Assembly: GCF_014874095.1 (NCBI RefSeq)
Contig: NZ_JADBEB010000001.1
Coordinates: forward strand, 7,254,001 to 7,318,000
Direction of reading: 5' to 3'
DNA length: 64,000 nucleotides
Source: Plantactinospora soyae
GTDB lineage: Bacteria > Actinomycetota > Actinomycetes > Mycobacteriales > Micromonosporaceae
Numbering within the stretch: the stretch's first letter is position 1; each line of letters starts with the position of its first letter. The notes below the pieces were generated by a model that saw nothing but the letters and a program-made list of their open reading frames with translations, had not been told where the DNA came from and made no database searches. A program made the position numbers and the translations under genes. This document shows, in pieces, positions 34,874 to 43,149 of this stretch.

Positions 34874-35269
34874 CTACAGGTTGTTGATTCGGGCCAGCAG
34901 CTCTGCCTCGGTCAGGTTTTCCAGGACCGCGTCCTGCTTGCGGCCCAGGACTGCCAGCAGCTTTTCCTTCTCCAGTTTCTTGGCTGCCGCGGCCTTCGCC
35001 GACTGGTCCTCCGCTAGGCGAATGGCGATGATGTGCTTGACGACCTCCAGCTTGGTCTCCAAGGTTGCCTTGGCCGGATTGGTCTCGGTGGCCACGAACG
35101 ACTCGGTGTCGATGGCCTTGAGTTCGACGTTGACCGCCTTGGCCACGTCGTCGAGGCTGAAGCCGGACTTGGCGGTCAGCGGAAGCTCCCACAGCTGTTC
35201 CGTGGTCAGCAGTCCCTTGGACGACGGGTAGCGGAATTTCTCCCGCGTGGCCTTCTCAAAAATGGTCAC
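34874..35269 (-). CDS. Phage-like small protein, partner of the 669-residue protein
   Basis: 131 residues from ATG 35269. Begins TIFEKATREKFRYPSSKG, LLTTEQLWELPL, then a long charged helical region (LEVVKHIIAIRLAEDQ, AAAAKKLEKEKLLAVLGRKQ) and ends LTEAELLARINNL. I recall similar small proteins in phage and prophage genomes, always beside a large protein like the one upstream here. The helical part may form a coiled coil. Function unknown. The gene lies 32 bases after the large gene, in one operon. Confidence 0.75.
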   Translation of the reverse strand: MTIFEKATREKFRYPSSKGLLTTEQLWELPLTAKSGFSLDDVAKAVNVELKAIDTESFVATETNPAKATLETKLEVVKHIIAIRLAEDQSAKAAAAKKLEKEKLLAVLGRKQDAVLENLTEAELLARINNL

Positions 35270-35301
35270 GATGGCCTCTCTCAGATTTTCTGGTTAGGAA
35301 A

Positions 35302-37311
35302 TCAGAACTGGATACTGATGAGGTGGCGCCGGCCGTCGGTCATGGTCACCTTGGCGACCACAGAGCTGCGGACCGTGGAGCTGAAGCCGAGGCCGGACAG
35401 CTGATCCGGGGACGGCTCGCACTTGGTGCGATCGCCGAGAACCTCGAACACCTTGCGGTGCGGTTGCAGGTCGCCGCGGAGGAACTCGTTGTAGATTCCC
35501 CGGGTCGGCTGGTCGTTCACGCACCCTTTCAGGATGAAGAAGTAGTGGCGGTTGCCGACCTCGCTGTCGTCGAAGTAGTTCGGCGAGTACATGATGGTGG
35601 ACACCGGCGCGAACTGTTCGGTGGTGATTCCCCACAGGTCCTTGCCTGCGCTGCCCGGCTGCATGTCCTTACCCGGCCGGAAAGCGGTGATCACCTCGTC
35701 GGCGACCGTCATCCGGCCCACCTCGACGGTCTCCTTGTGGCCGACCGCCCGCTCGTGGCTGTAATGCTCGATTTTGCCGTTGCTCTCGGTCTCGATCACG
35801 AAGCCGACCTCGGTGCTTTCCCGCTTGTTGAACTGGTTCACCTCGATCCGGTACTCGCCGTTGGGGACGTTGTCGGTCCAGGTGACGTTCTCCACCGGCT
35901 CGCGCGAGAACGTCCCGCCCGCGTTCATGTCGACGTCCAGCTTGTTGCGTTTGTCCTTGTACCAGATGTGGTCGCCGTTGGGTTCGAACACGTGCAGGTC
36001 GAGGTCGTCGTGGTTGAACCAGGACAGGCTCACCCGCAGCTTGCCGGTGACGTTGCCGCCGGCCCGCTTGACCTTGTCCTTGATCGAGTCGGTGACGTTG
36101 CCGTTGTAGGACCAGCCGAAATCGTTGTCCCAGGTGAACAGCCGCGGGGCGGCCGGGTGCCGGCCGGTGGTGAGACTGACGAAGTGCGGTTCGTGGCTGT
36201 TGGCGACCCACAGGTCGATCGTCGCGGCGCCGGGCAGGATGTCTTTCATGAAGGTGACCACGGGAATCTCCTCGGGCTTCGCGTCACGAAGGCGCCCACC
36301 TGCCGACCTCATGGTGGCCGCCCGCATGAGCAACCCTTCGATGCCGTCCTTCATCCGCGACTGTGTGTCGTTGTCGACCCACAGCACGTTGGTGACCGAC
36401 ACGTCGGACAGCCGGGCGAACCGTCGCTGCAACGACTCCTCGATGCCCAACTCGTCGATGGTCTTCATGGCAGCCTTGACCATGGCCGGGGTGATCAACG
36501 CCGTGGGGCGCTGGTAATTCTGCGGTGCCACCTTCGTCTCGAACGACCGGACCGCCTGCTCCAGGTCGACGCCCGCGGAGAGATCCTGGACGAGGGTGCC
36601 GATCACCGTGTTGCGGAACCGGGCCGCCGGGTTCATCGCGTTGGCGAAAATGAAGGCCTGTCCGTCGGCCGCCTTCGTCCACCGGTTCTGCAGTGACCGG
36701 AACTCGGTCACCGCCCGACGATGCTCCGTGCCGCGGTAGAGGGCATTGTCGTCGATCAGGTCGACGACGGTGTCCAGCGCGTGCTGGGCCAGCTCGGCCA
36801 GGCCACGCTGGAACACCTGCACTGCGGCGTCGAAGGTGCCCCGTGCCGCGCCGACGTCTTTGATGCGATGCCGCTTCTCCACCCGGCCGTACAGGTGGTG
36901 CCACACCTCGACCTGGCCGTCGCGCAGCGTCCGGGTCGTCCTCGCCCCGTACTGCGCCTCGGTGGACCGAAAAATGGTGGAAATCGGCAGCGTGCTGACG
37001 AATTCGTCCATCGCGGCGGCGACGACGGAGAAGACCGGGTCGGATGCAGACACCCCGGACCAGACGGAGCGGACCTGTCCGTTGTGGATCTCGACGATGT
37101 TACCGAAGTTCTTGATGAACCCGCGGCAGGTCGAGCAGTCGTACTCGGACCGCTCACGGAACCGGAGATTGGCGCCGGCGGGGAAGGAATCGAGAAAGGT
37201 GAGCCAGAGTGAGTCCCGGTCGAGACCGTCGCCGACGACGTACAACTCGCCTTTGGACATTGCGGACAGACGTATGGTCACATCCGTCACGAACTGCTGG
37301 AAATCGCCCAC
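35302..37311 (-). CDS. Large phage-like protein with DUF2135-like beta domain
   Basis: 669 residues from GTG 37311 behind AAGGAGG. The N-terminus reads DRDSLWLTFLDSFPAG, then RERSEYDCSTCRGFIKNFGNIV with a Cys pair that may bind metal. The middle (~150-370) is helical (FQRGLAELAQHALDTVVDLI, NALYRGTEHRRAVTEF). Residues ~430-530 contain LRVSLSWFNHDDLDLHVFEP, resembling DUF2135/YfaP-type beta-sandwich domains. The end reads NEFLRGDLQPHRKVFEVLG and DQLSGLGFSST. I recall this family from phages and mobile regions of many phyla, without assigned function. Operon with 34874. Confidence 0.75.
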   Translation of the reverse strand: MGDFQQFVTDVTIRLSAMSKGELYVVGDGLDRDSLWLTFLDSFPAGANLRFRERSEYDCSTCRGFIKNFGNIVEIHNGQVRSVWSGVSASDPVFSVVAAAMDEFVSTLPISTIFRSTEAQYGARTTRTLRDGQVEVWHHLYGRVEKRHRIKDVGAARGTFDAAVQVFQRGLAELAQHALDTVVDLIDDNALYRGTEHRRAVTEFRSLQNRWTKAADGQAFIFANAMNPAARFRNTVIGTLVQDLSAGVDLEQAVRSFETKVAPQNYQRPTALITPAMVKAAMKTIDELGIEESLQRRFARLSDVSVTNVLWVDNDTQSRMKDGIEGLLMRAATMRSAGGRLRDAKPEEIPVVTFMKDILPGAATIDLWVANSHEPHFVSLTTGRHPAAPRLFTWDNDFGWSYNGNVTDSIKDKVKRAGGNVTGKLRVSLSWFNHDDLDLHVFEPNGDHIWYKDKRNKLDVDMNAGGTFSREPVENVTWTDNVPNGEYRIEVNQFNKRESTEVGFVIETESNGKIEHYSHERAVGHKETVEVGRMTVADEVITAFRPGKDMQPGSAGKDLWGITTEQFAPVSTIMYSPNYFDDSEVGNRHYFFILKGCVNDQPTRGIYNEFLRGDLQPHRKVFEVLGDRTKCEPSPDQLSGLGFSSTVRSSVVAKVTMTDGRRHLISIQF

Positions 37312-37570
37312 TGTGTCATCCTCCTTGATCACCGGAGATCCTATGGAGTGCCTGCAATCGGAGAAACGCATTTCCGGCTGTCCCCACGGTCACGGACGGG
37401 CGCTGGTGGCCGGTGGCCAGTCGACCGGATTCGCGTACGGCGGTAGGATGCCGAGCCGGCGGTCAGCAGTTCCGCCAGTTGGCCGGTGGCGCCGTTGAGC
37501 AGACCCGGCTCACGCCGTGTTGCCTTCCCGGGCACCGGCGGACCCGGGTGGTCGGGGCATGCTCCGCAGG

Positions 37571-37666
37571 ATGATTTTCCTCGTCACCAACAACTCCACC
37601 GACTACTGCGAGGAGACCGGTGTCCTCGCGCTCGAACTATGTGCCGAGATCGAGAGGGTCGCCTGA
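37571..37666 (+). CDS. Very small open frame or gene fragment
   Basis: 31 residues from ATG 37571: IFLVTNNSTDYCEETGVLAL with an acidic helical end (ELCAEIERVA). Too short to assign. It may be the remaining end of a deleted gene; the surrounding 250 bases on either side hold no other supported gene. Confidence 0.25.
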   Translation: MIFLVTNNSTDYCEETGVLALELCAEIERVA

Positions 37667-37876
37667 GACCTGACCCGAGTAGCGGATCTCGAACAGCTTC
37701 TCAAGCACGCCAGGCTCGCACCGAGGGACCGGGTGAAGGCGGGCTTGATCAGGTGCTCGCTCATGCCGCGTTGGTGCGCGGCGGCTGCCATCACCGCAGC
37801 GAGTGACGCGACCCCGTCCAAGCTCGTACCGCATCACAGGCCCACAGGGCCTCAGCGTCTCCGGCCTGCTGACCCG

Positions 37877-38353
37877 ATGGACTACGAGGTCAACCCTGCG
37901 ATCATGAACCTTATGGCAGAGGCTGCTCGGGACGTGCCGTCATACCGCGACCGTATGGCTGGCTATCGGCGGGTACTCGAGGCGCGTTCAGCAGAAACGA
38001 TCCCGGAGCGCTTGCGAGGGCTGGCCGACAGCCCGGTCCGCCCGGTTCGGCTGTGGGTGGCTCGGAACCCGAGGACGCCACCGGACGCGCTGGACCGGCT
38101 GCTGCACGATTCGGACAGCTGGGTTCAATGGAACGCGTTGCTGCACCTGGACACACCCGGCACTGCCCTGGAGCGTCTCGCCGATGACGAAGCAGCGAAA
38201 TACGGCAGCCGTACCTTTCACCACCGGAGCCTCGTTGCCCACCACCCAAACGCGTCGATCGAACTACGGCATCGCCTCGTGCGGCAGGGCGCGTGCCGTT
38301 GCCCGGACTGGTGCGCTGGCCAAGTCTTCGAGCGGATCAACTCACTCCGCTGA
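37877..38353 (+). CDS. Helical-repeat (LRV/HEAT-like) protein
   Basis: 158 residues from ATG 37877. Repeated units of about 24 residues with the pattern LA-xx-P-xx-VR-xxVA-x-NP: LADSPVRPVRLWVARNPRTP, then LLHDSDSWVQWNALLHLDTP and LVAHHPNASIELRHRLV. This matches variant leucine-rich (LRV) or HEAT-like repeats used for protein-protein contact. A Cys-rich end (GACRCPDWC) recalls the cysteine cluster of LRV proteins. Partner unknown; the gene lies inside the island between the 57-bp repeats. Confidence 0.6.
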   Translation: MDYEVNPAIMNLMAEAARDVPSYRDRMAGYRRVLEARSAETIPERLRGLADSPVRPVRLWVARNPRTPPDALDRLLHDSDSWVQWNALLHLDTPGTALERLADDEAAKYGSRTFHHRSLVAHHPNASIELRHRLVRQGACRCPDWCAGQVFERINSLR

Positions 38354-38729
38354 CAGTTCCCTGCCGCATTCGCTCATGCCGCAGACGGTGCACGCCGCCG
38401 CCAGCTGAAGCCGTCACGCTCCGTGGGCGACCTCAGGTTCCGGTCGATGTCCGGTCCTGCCGATGAGCAGATGTCGACAAGCGGCGGCGTTGATCGAGGG
38501 ATGTGAGCCATGAGGACTTCCGAAGGTTGAGCGGGGTTCGCGGCTGACGGCGGCTTGGGCGTAGAGGGCTCACAAATGTACCGGCCCGTACCGGCTGGGC
38601 CGCCTGACGATAATGCCCGAGTGTCGGTGGTAGTTGGTGGCGTCAGCGTGCGGGAGAAGTGCATTGCGCGCTTTCCTTTATCTGCCGAATCGGGGGGCGC
38701 TGTCGCCCAGCCGGCCGTCCCTGATGCCG
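38354..38729. other. Intergenic stretch holding the right 57-bp repeat
   Basis: No supported gene in about 375 bases. Contains the right copy of the island repeat at 38375-38431. Confidence 0.4.
38375..38431. repeat. 57-bp imperfect direct repeat, right copy
   Basis: Ungapped match to 33221-33277 (46 of 57). Most differences in the right part fall at every third base in one frame (AE-V/A-VTLRGR), which suggests the copies descend from coding sequence rather than from a recombination site. Confidence 0.5.
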
Positions 38730-39050
38730 CTACCAGATGATGATGCCGCCGTGTACCGCCTTGGCTCGCTCCACAGCGTGCCGCACATTGGCCAGGTTAT
38801 GGAGGATGCGATCCGCGTCGTATCCAGTCGCGGCGGATAGTTGCTCGACGTTCTCTGCCAGGAGTACGCACTCCTGCTCGAAGGCGTCGAGCTGGCCGGG
38901 CGGGACCTGGAGATTCCCACGGTTCTCGACCGTGATGTCAGCAAGTTGCGGCAGGAACGTCGCGCCGAGACGCCGAGCGGCTACGGAACCCCACAACTTA
39001 TGACGAAAGCCTTCAGCTCCTACTCCAGTGCTGGTGCCCGGCGGATCCAC
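38730..39050 (-). CDS. Hypothetical protein, conserved-looking, uncertain start
   Basis: 106 residues from GTG 39050, with no ribosome-binding site at that codon. The protein looks real: LWGSVAARRLGATFLPQLADI, NLQVPPGQLDAFEQECVLL, AENVEQLSAATGYD and LANVRHAVERAKAVHGG, ending IIIW. The same frame continues upstream with sensible sequence (SISRWIPDDDAYAGRDVVVD) to TGA 39108-39110 without an ATG/GTG/TTG. Either the start is non-canonical (ATA 39101) or the 5' end is damaged. The family resembles small proteins found near polymorphic toxin or immunity loci; I do not know its function. Confidence 0.55.
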   Translation of the reverse strand: MDPPGTSTGVGAEGFRHKLWGSVAARRLGATFLPQLADITVENRGNLQVPPGQLDAFEQECVLLAENVEQLSAATGYDADRILHNLANVRHAVERAKAVHGGIIIW

Positions 39051-39268
39051 GACAACGTCCCGACCGGCGTAGGCGTCGTCGTCCGGTATCCACCGAGATA
39101 TCGAGGCTCATCCTCACACTCCCGCCATTTCTCGAAGCACGGCTACTGTAAGCGATGACCAGGTGCGCTGGGTGGTCTCCGACCGGAGCACGAGGAGACG
39201 GGGAAGCCAGCTCGCGAATTTGCCTGAGGCCGCCTTTGACATGTCCGGATCTGCCACTGTACGGGCGT

Positions 39269-40225
39269 TCAGTGGGGAAACGCGCGCGGGATACGGGTGG
39301 AGATTTCGTTCCGGAACGCCGCGATGCGCCCGATCACCTGACGCCTGCCGATGGTGTTCTCGATACGGTCGAGGTAGAGGCATCGGGCGGCGAGTTTGTC
39401 GAGGTCGACGGTGAAGTAGACCGCCATCAGCGGATTGACGAACAACGCGCTGCCGCTGGTACGCCGGGTGAACTGGACATCTCCGAACGCGCCGCTGGTG
39501 GCGGCTGCGATCTGTCCGTTGACGATGCTCGGCCGCATCGGGGTGCCGGCCTGGGCGTCGGCGACGGCGTCGCGGTACAGCACCGCCTCCCGGCTCGCGC
39601 CAGGTATGGACAACGCGCCGAGGTAACCGCCGCTGCGGTCGAGCGCGGCGATGTTCTCCAGCACCTGAACGTGGTTGACCCCGTCGTAGGCGTCGATGCC
39701 GAAGCCGAGACAGGTGACCAGCTTCACCGGGATATCGAGGCCCGCCACGGCGGCGAGGCTGGTGATGTCCTCCACCGGCGTGCCGAGGGTGCTCTCGTCG
39801 CCGCGCAGCAGGACGTCGGTGCCACCGTCGACCAGCACCACCGCGTCGATGCCCAGGCGTTCCATCAGGTACCGGTAGGCGTCCCGCAACGGCTGGACAC
39901 CGAGCGGAGGGAAGGCATACACCGTCGACGGCAGGTCGTGGGCCGCCAGCCATCGGGCCAGGGTGAGCTCGGGGAAGTACCAGTCCGGACTGGTCGAGTC
40001 CGGCGTGACCGCTGCGACGTGCTCGGCCGCCCACGAGTCACGGTCCATCAGTTCGAGTTCCGAGAACGACAGGTTCGCCAGGTGCACCCGCACGCCGCTG
40101 TGCCACAGCGCGAGGGCCAGCGGCAGACCCGCGTACACGTCGAATCCGCCGCCCGCACCGGCGATCAGGACGCTCCGGGCCGGAGCCAGGGCGGCGAACA
40201 GTGGTGGGGTGGCCAACGAGAACAT
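39269..40225 (-). CDS. DUF1152 protein
   Basis: 318 residues from ATG 40225, giving the usual family start MFSLATPPLFAALAPARSVL. GAGGGFDVYAGLPLALAL is the glycine-rich nucleotide-binding-like loop; VVLVDGGTDVLLRGDE and LVTCLGFGIDAYDGV are further DUF1152 hallmarks. The family has no established biochemical role. Divergent from formate dehydrogenase, with about 290 bases between that include a 7-bp tandem repeat and a palindrome. A GTG at 40261 is an alternative start. Confidence 0.82.
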   Translation of the reverse strand: MFSLATPPLFAALAPARSVLIAGAGGGFDVYAGLPLALALWHSGVRVHLANLSFSELELMDRDSWAAEHVAAVTPDSTSPDWYFPELTLARWLAAHDLPSTVYAFPPLGVQPLRDAYRYLMERLGIDAVVLVDGGTDVLLRGDESTLGTPVEDITSLAAVAGLDIPVKLVTCLGFGIDAYDGVNHVQVLENIAALDRSGGYLGALSIPGASREAVLYRDAVADAQAGTPMRPSIVNGQIAAATSGAFGDVQFTRRTSGSALFVNPLMAVYFTVDLDKLAARCLYLDRIENTIGRRQVIGRIAAFRNEISTRIPRAFPH

Positions 40226-40310
40226 GTCAGATTCCACGGGAGACGCGGCAGGGCTTATCACCGGTCCATGATCAGCGACCGACGCAACCCGCCCGGTGAT
40301 CCCACCACCG

Positions 40311-40350
40311 ACCGGCTACCGGCTACCGGCTACCGGCTACCGGCTACCGG
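40311..40350. repeat. Tandem 7-bp repeat (ACCGGCT)
   Basis: Five full copies of ACCGGCT and a partial sixth, in the DUF1152/formate dehydrogenase intergenic region. Copy number is likely to vary between strains by slippage. Confidence 0.8.
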
Positions 40351-40473
40351 CCCAGCCGACCAGATCGGCCAGCCCGGTCCGCGACCAGGTCGATGCCGGC
40401 ACCGAGACCCCAGATAGCCGACGACTATCGCCTGATAGTGAATTTCGTTTTGACCGGCAGCTCTGGCGACAGG

Positions 40474-40489
40474 ATGCTGTATACAACAT
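40474..40489. promoter_or_regulatory. GntR-type palindrome upstream of formate dehydrogenase
   Basis: ATGCTGTATACAACAT is a 16-bp palindrome with one mismatched pair, centred on GTATAC, like operators of FadR/HutC-type GntR regulators. A possible -35 (TTGACC, 40450-40455) lies upstream, so the site would cover the -10 region. No GntR gene is in the window. Confidence 0.45.
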
Positions 40490-40514
40490 CCCGCTAGCGA
40501 ATGGAGCCGACATC

Positions 40515-41690
40515 ATGGCGAAAGTGCTCTGCGTGCTGTACGACGATCCGATCGACGGCTTTCCCACCTCATACGCCCGGGACGACCTGCCCCGCATCGA
40601 CCACTATCCGGGCGGGCAGTCCACCCCGACCCCGCGGGATGTCGACTTCACCCCCGGACACCTGCTCGGCAGCGTCTCCGGCGAACTCGGGCTGCGCCGC
40701 TTCCTGGAGGAGCGCGGACACACTCTGGTCGTCACCTCGGACAAGGACGGCGCCAACTCGGTCTTCGACCGGGAACTGCCCGACGCGGACGTGGTCATCT
40801 CGCAGCCGTTCTGGCCGGCGTACCTCAGCCCGGAACGGATTGCGAACGCCCGCAACCTCAAGCTCGCGATAACCGCCGGCATCGGTTCCGACCACGTCGA
40901 CCTGGACGCCGCGATCGCCGCCGACGTCACCGTCGCCGAGGTGACCTACTGCAACAGCATCAGCGTCGCCGAACACGTCGTCATGATGATCCTCTCGCTG
41001 GTCCGCAACTACCTGCCGGCCCACCGCTGGGCGAGCGAGGGCGGCTGGAACATCGCCGACTGCGTCGCCCGGTCGTACGACGTGGAGGGCATGCAGGTCG
41101 GCACCGTCGCCGCCGGCCGGATCGGGCTGGCCGTACTGCGCCGACTCAAGCCGTTCGACGTGCGGCTGCACTACACCGACCGGCACCGGCTGCCCCGGGA
41201 GCTCGAGGAGGAACTCGGGCTCACCTTCCATCCCAGCGCCGCCGAGATGGTGCCCGAGTGCGACGTGGTGACGATCAACGCGCCGCTGCACCCGGAGACC
41301 GAGGGACTGTTCGACGACACACTGATCGGCAGCATGAAGCGCGGCGCGTACCTGGTCAACACCGCCCGGGCGAAGATCTGCGACCGCGACGCGGTGGACC
41401 GCGCGCTGCGGAGCGGGCAGCTCGCCGGGTACGCCGGAGACGTCTGGTACCCCCAACCGGCCCCGGCCGACCACCCGTGGCGGACGATGCCCCACCAGGG
41501 GATGACCCCGCACATCTCCGGCTCGTCGCTCTCCGCGCAGGCCCGGTACGCCGCCGGCACCCGGGAGATCCTGGAGTCCTGGCTGGACGGTACGCCGATC
41601 CGTGACGAGTACCTGATCGTCGACAAGGGCGGGCTGGCCGGCACCGGCTCGCACTCCTACTCGACCGGAAGTTCCACACCCGCAAAATAG
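40515..41690 (+). CDS. fdh: NAD-dependent formate dehydrogenase
   Basis: 391 residues from ATG 40515 behind GGAG. Oxidises formate to CO2 with NAD+ in the cytoplasm and needs no metal. Active-site residues match the Pseudomonas sp. 101 enzyme with numbering one higher: Asn147 (YCNSISVAEH), Arg285 (NTARAKICD), Gln314 (DVWYPQPAP) and His333 (MTPHISGSS). Asp222 in HYTDRHRLP fixes NAD specificity. The nucleotide loop is VGTVAAGRIG. Ninety bases upstream of cyanase on the same strand, so probably one transcript. Confidence 0.95.
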   Translation: MAKVLCVLYDDPIDGFPTSYARDDLPRIDHYPGGQSTPTPRDVDFTPGHLLGSVSGELGLRRFLEERGHTLVVTSDKDGANSVFDRELPDADVVISQPFWPAYLSPERIANARNLKLAITAGIGSDHVDLDAAIAADVTVAEVTYCNSISVAEHVVMMILSLVRNYLPAHRWASEGGWNIADCVARSYDVEGMQVGTVAAGRIGLAVLRRLKPFDVRLHYTDRHRLPRELEEELGLTFHPSAAEMVPECDVVTINAPLHPETEGLFDDTLIGSMKRGAYLVNTARAKICDRDAVDRALRSGQLAGYAGDVWYPQPAPADHPWRTMPHQGMTPHISGSSLSAQARYAAGTREILESWLDGTPIRDEYLIVDKGGLAGTGSHSYSTGSSTPAK

Positions 41691-41780
41691 CCGAGCAGGT
41701 CCCAATTCTGGATCGGAACCCGGGCGGGCCCGGCGAGTGGGGCTCGGACGGGTCCGTCGCACACCGTCGGAGGCACCGCA

Positions 41781-42224
41781 ATGAACCGAACTGACGTCAC
41801 CGAGCTTATCGTCGCCAGCCGCATTCAAAAGGGGATCAGCTGGGCGAGCATTGCGGAGGCGGTTGGCCTGAGCAAGGAATGGACGACCGCCGCCTGCCTC
41901 GGACAGATGACAATTTCCGCAGAGCAGGCGGCGATCGTCGTGAGCCTCCTCGACCTGCCCGATGAGGCGGCCCTCATCCTGCAGACCGTACCGTACAAGG
42001 GTTCGCTGCCGACCACCGTGCCGACCGACCCGCTGATCTACCGGTTCTACGAGCTGGTCAACGTGTATGGCACAACCTTCAAGGCACTCATCCATGAGGA
42101 ATTCGGCGACGGCATCATGAGCGCCATCGACTTCCGGATGAATCTCACTCGGGAGCCGGATCCGGCGGGCGACCGGGTCAAAATCGAATTCAGTGGCAAG
42201 TATCTTCCGTACAAGCAGTACTGA
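41781..42224 (+). CDS. cynS: Cyanate hydratase (cyanase)
   Basis: 147 residues from ATG 41781. Converts cyanate and bicarbonate to carbamate, which decays to ammonia and CO2. Catalytic Arg88 (LIYRFYEL), Glu91 and Ser114 (IMSAIDF) keep the exact spacing of E. coli Arg96/Glu99/Ser122. The N-terminal helix-turn-helix-like fold (SWASIAEAVGLSKEW) and the C-terminal DRVKIEFSGKYLPYKQY are typical. Forms a decamer in known cases. Co-transcription with formate dehydrogenase is plausible: one enzyme consumes bicarbonate and the other releases CO2. Confidence 0.95.
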   Translation: MNRTDVTELIVASRIQKGISWASIAEAVGLSKEWTTAACLGQMTISAEQAAIVVSLLDLPDEAALILQTVPYKGSLPTTVPTDPLIYRFYELVNVYGTTFKALIHEEFGDGIMSAIDFRMNLTREPDPAGDRVKIEFSGKYLPYKQY

Positions 42225-42377
42225 ACGCACGGCCCCTACGTCCCGGTGGCCGAGGCTCGGGAAAACTCCGTAGACCGTGTCCCCGGCTGGGGTGGCCGAT
42301 ATCCCCTGCGCTGCGCGCGGTGTTCGGCGGTGTCGACAGAGGAGGCATGCGGCCCGGACGCGCCGGGCACCGTGCCG

Positions 42378-43139
42378 TCAGGAGATCTTGCGGCGGTAGA
42401 CGACCATCGCGAAGACGTACGCGACGACGAGGATGCCGAGGCACCAGCCGAGCGCGATCCAGATGTCGGTGCCGACCGACTGCTGTGTGAACAGGTCGCG
42501 AATGGTGTTGACGATGGCCGTCACCGGCTGGTTCTCGGCGAAGGCGCGCACGGGGCCGGGCATGGTGTCGGTGGGCACGAATGCCGAGCTGATGAACGGC
42601 AGGAAGATGAGTGGATAGGAGAACCCGCTCGCGCCGTCCACGGAGTTCGCGGTGAGGCCGGGGATCACGGCGAGCCACGTCAGTGCGAGGGTGAACAGGA
42701 TCAGGATGCCGGCGACCGCGAGCCAGGCCAGCACTCCCGCTCCCGAGCGGAAGCCCATCAGGAGAGCGACGCCCACGACGACCACGAGCGAGATCAGATT
42801 GGCGACCAGCGAGGTCAGCACGTGCGCCCACAGCACGGACGACCGTGCGATCGGCATGGACTGGAATCGCTCGAAGATGCCGCTCTTCATGTCCAGGAAG
42901 AGCCGGAACGCGGTGTAGGCGATGCCCGATGCGATCGTGATCAGCAGGATGCCGGGCAGCAGATAGTTCACATATGTGCCCGTCCCCGTGTTGATCGCGC
43001 CGCCCAACACGTAGACGAACAGCAGCATCATGGCGATCGGTGTGATCGCGGTCGTGATGATGGTGTCCACGCTGCGGGTGACGTGCGTCAGGGATCGTCC
43101 CAGCAGGACGGCGGTATCGCCGAAGAAGTGCTTGGTCAT
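42378..43139 (-). CDS. ABC-2 type exporter permease, DrrB-like
   Basis: 253 residues from ATG 43139 (ATG 43142 is an alternative). Six transmembrane helices (TTAITPIAMMLLFVYVLGG, LLPGILLITIASGIAYTAF, NLISLVVVVGVALLMGF and others). The ABC-2 signature PLIFLPFISSAFVPTDTMP before the last large loop and the amphipathic FRLFLDMKSGIFERFQSMPIA fit daunorubicin-resistance DrrB relatives. The gene starts ten bases after the ATPase stop. Likely exports a hydrophobic drug or metabolite. Confidence 0.9.
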   Translation of the reverse strand: MTKHFFGDTAVLLGRSLTHVTRSVDTIITTAITPIAMMLLFVYVLGGAINTGTGTYVNYLLPGILLITIASGIAYTAFRLFLDMKSGIFERFQSMPIARSSVLWAHVLTSLVANLISLVVVVGVALLMGFRSGAGVLAWLAVAGILILFTLALTWLAVIPGLTANSVDGASGFSYPLIFLPFISSAFVPTDTMPGPVRAFAENQPVTAIVNTIRDLFTQQSVGTDIWIALGWCLGILVVAYVFAMVVYRRKIS

Positions 43140-43149
43140 CATGGATCCT

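Noticed and set aside
35323-36696. Long plus-strand frame opposite the phage-like large protein
   Set aside because: Shadow frame; the minus-strand product has a ribosome-binding site and recognised motifs.
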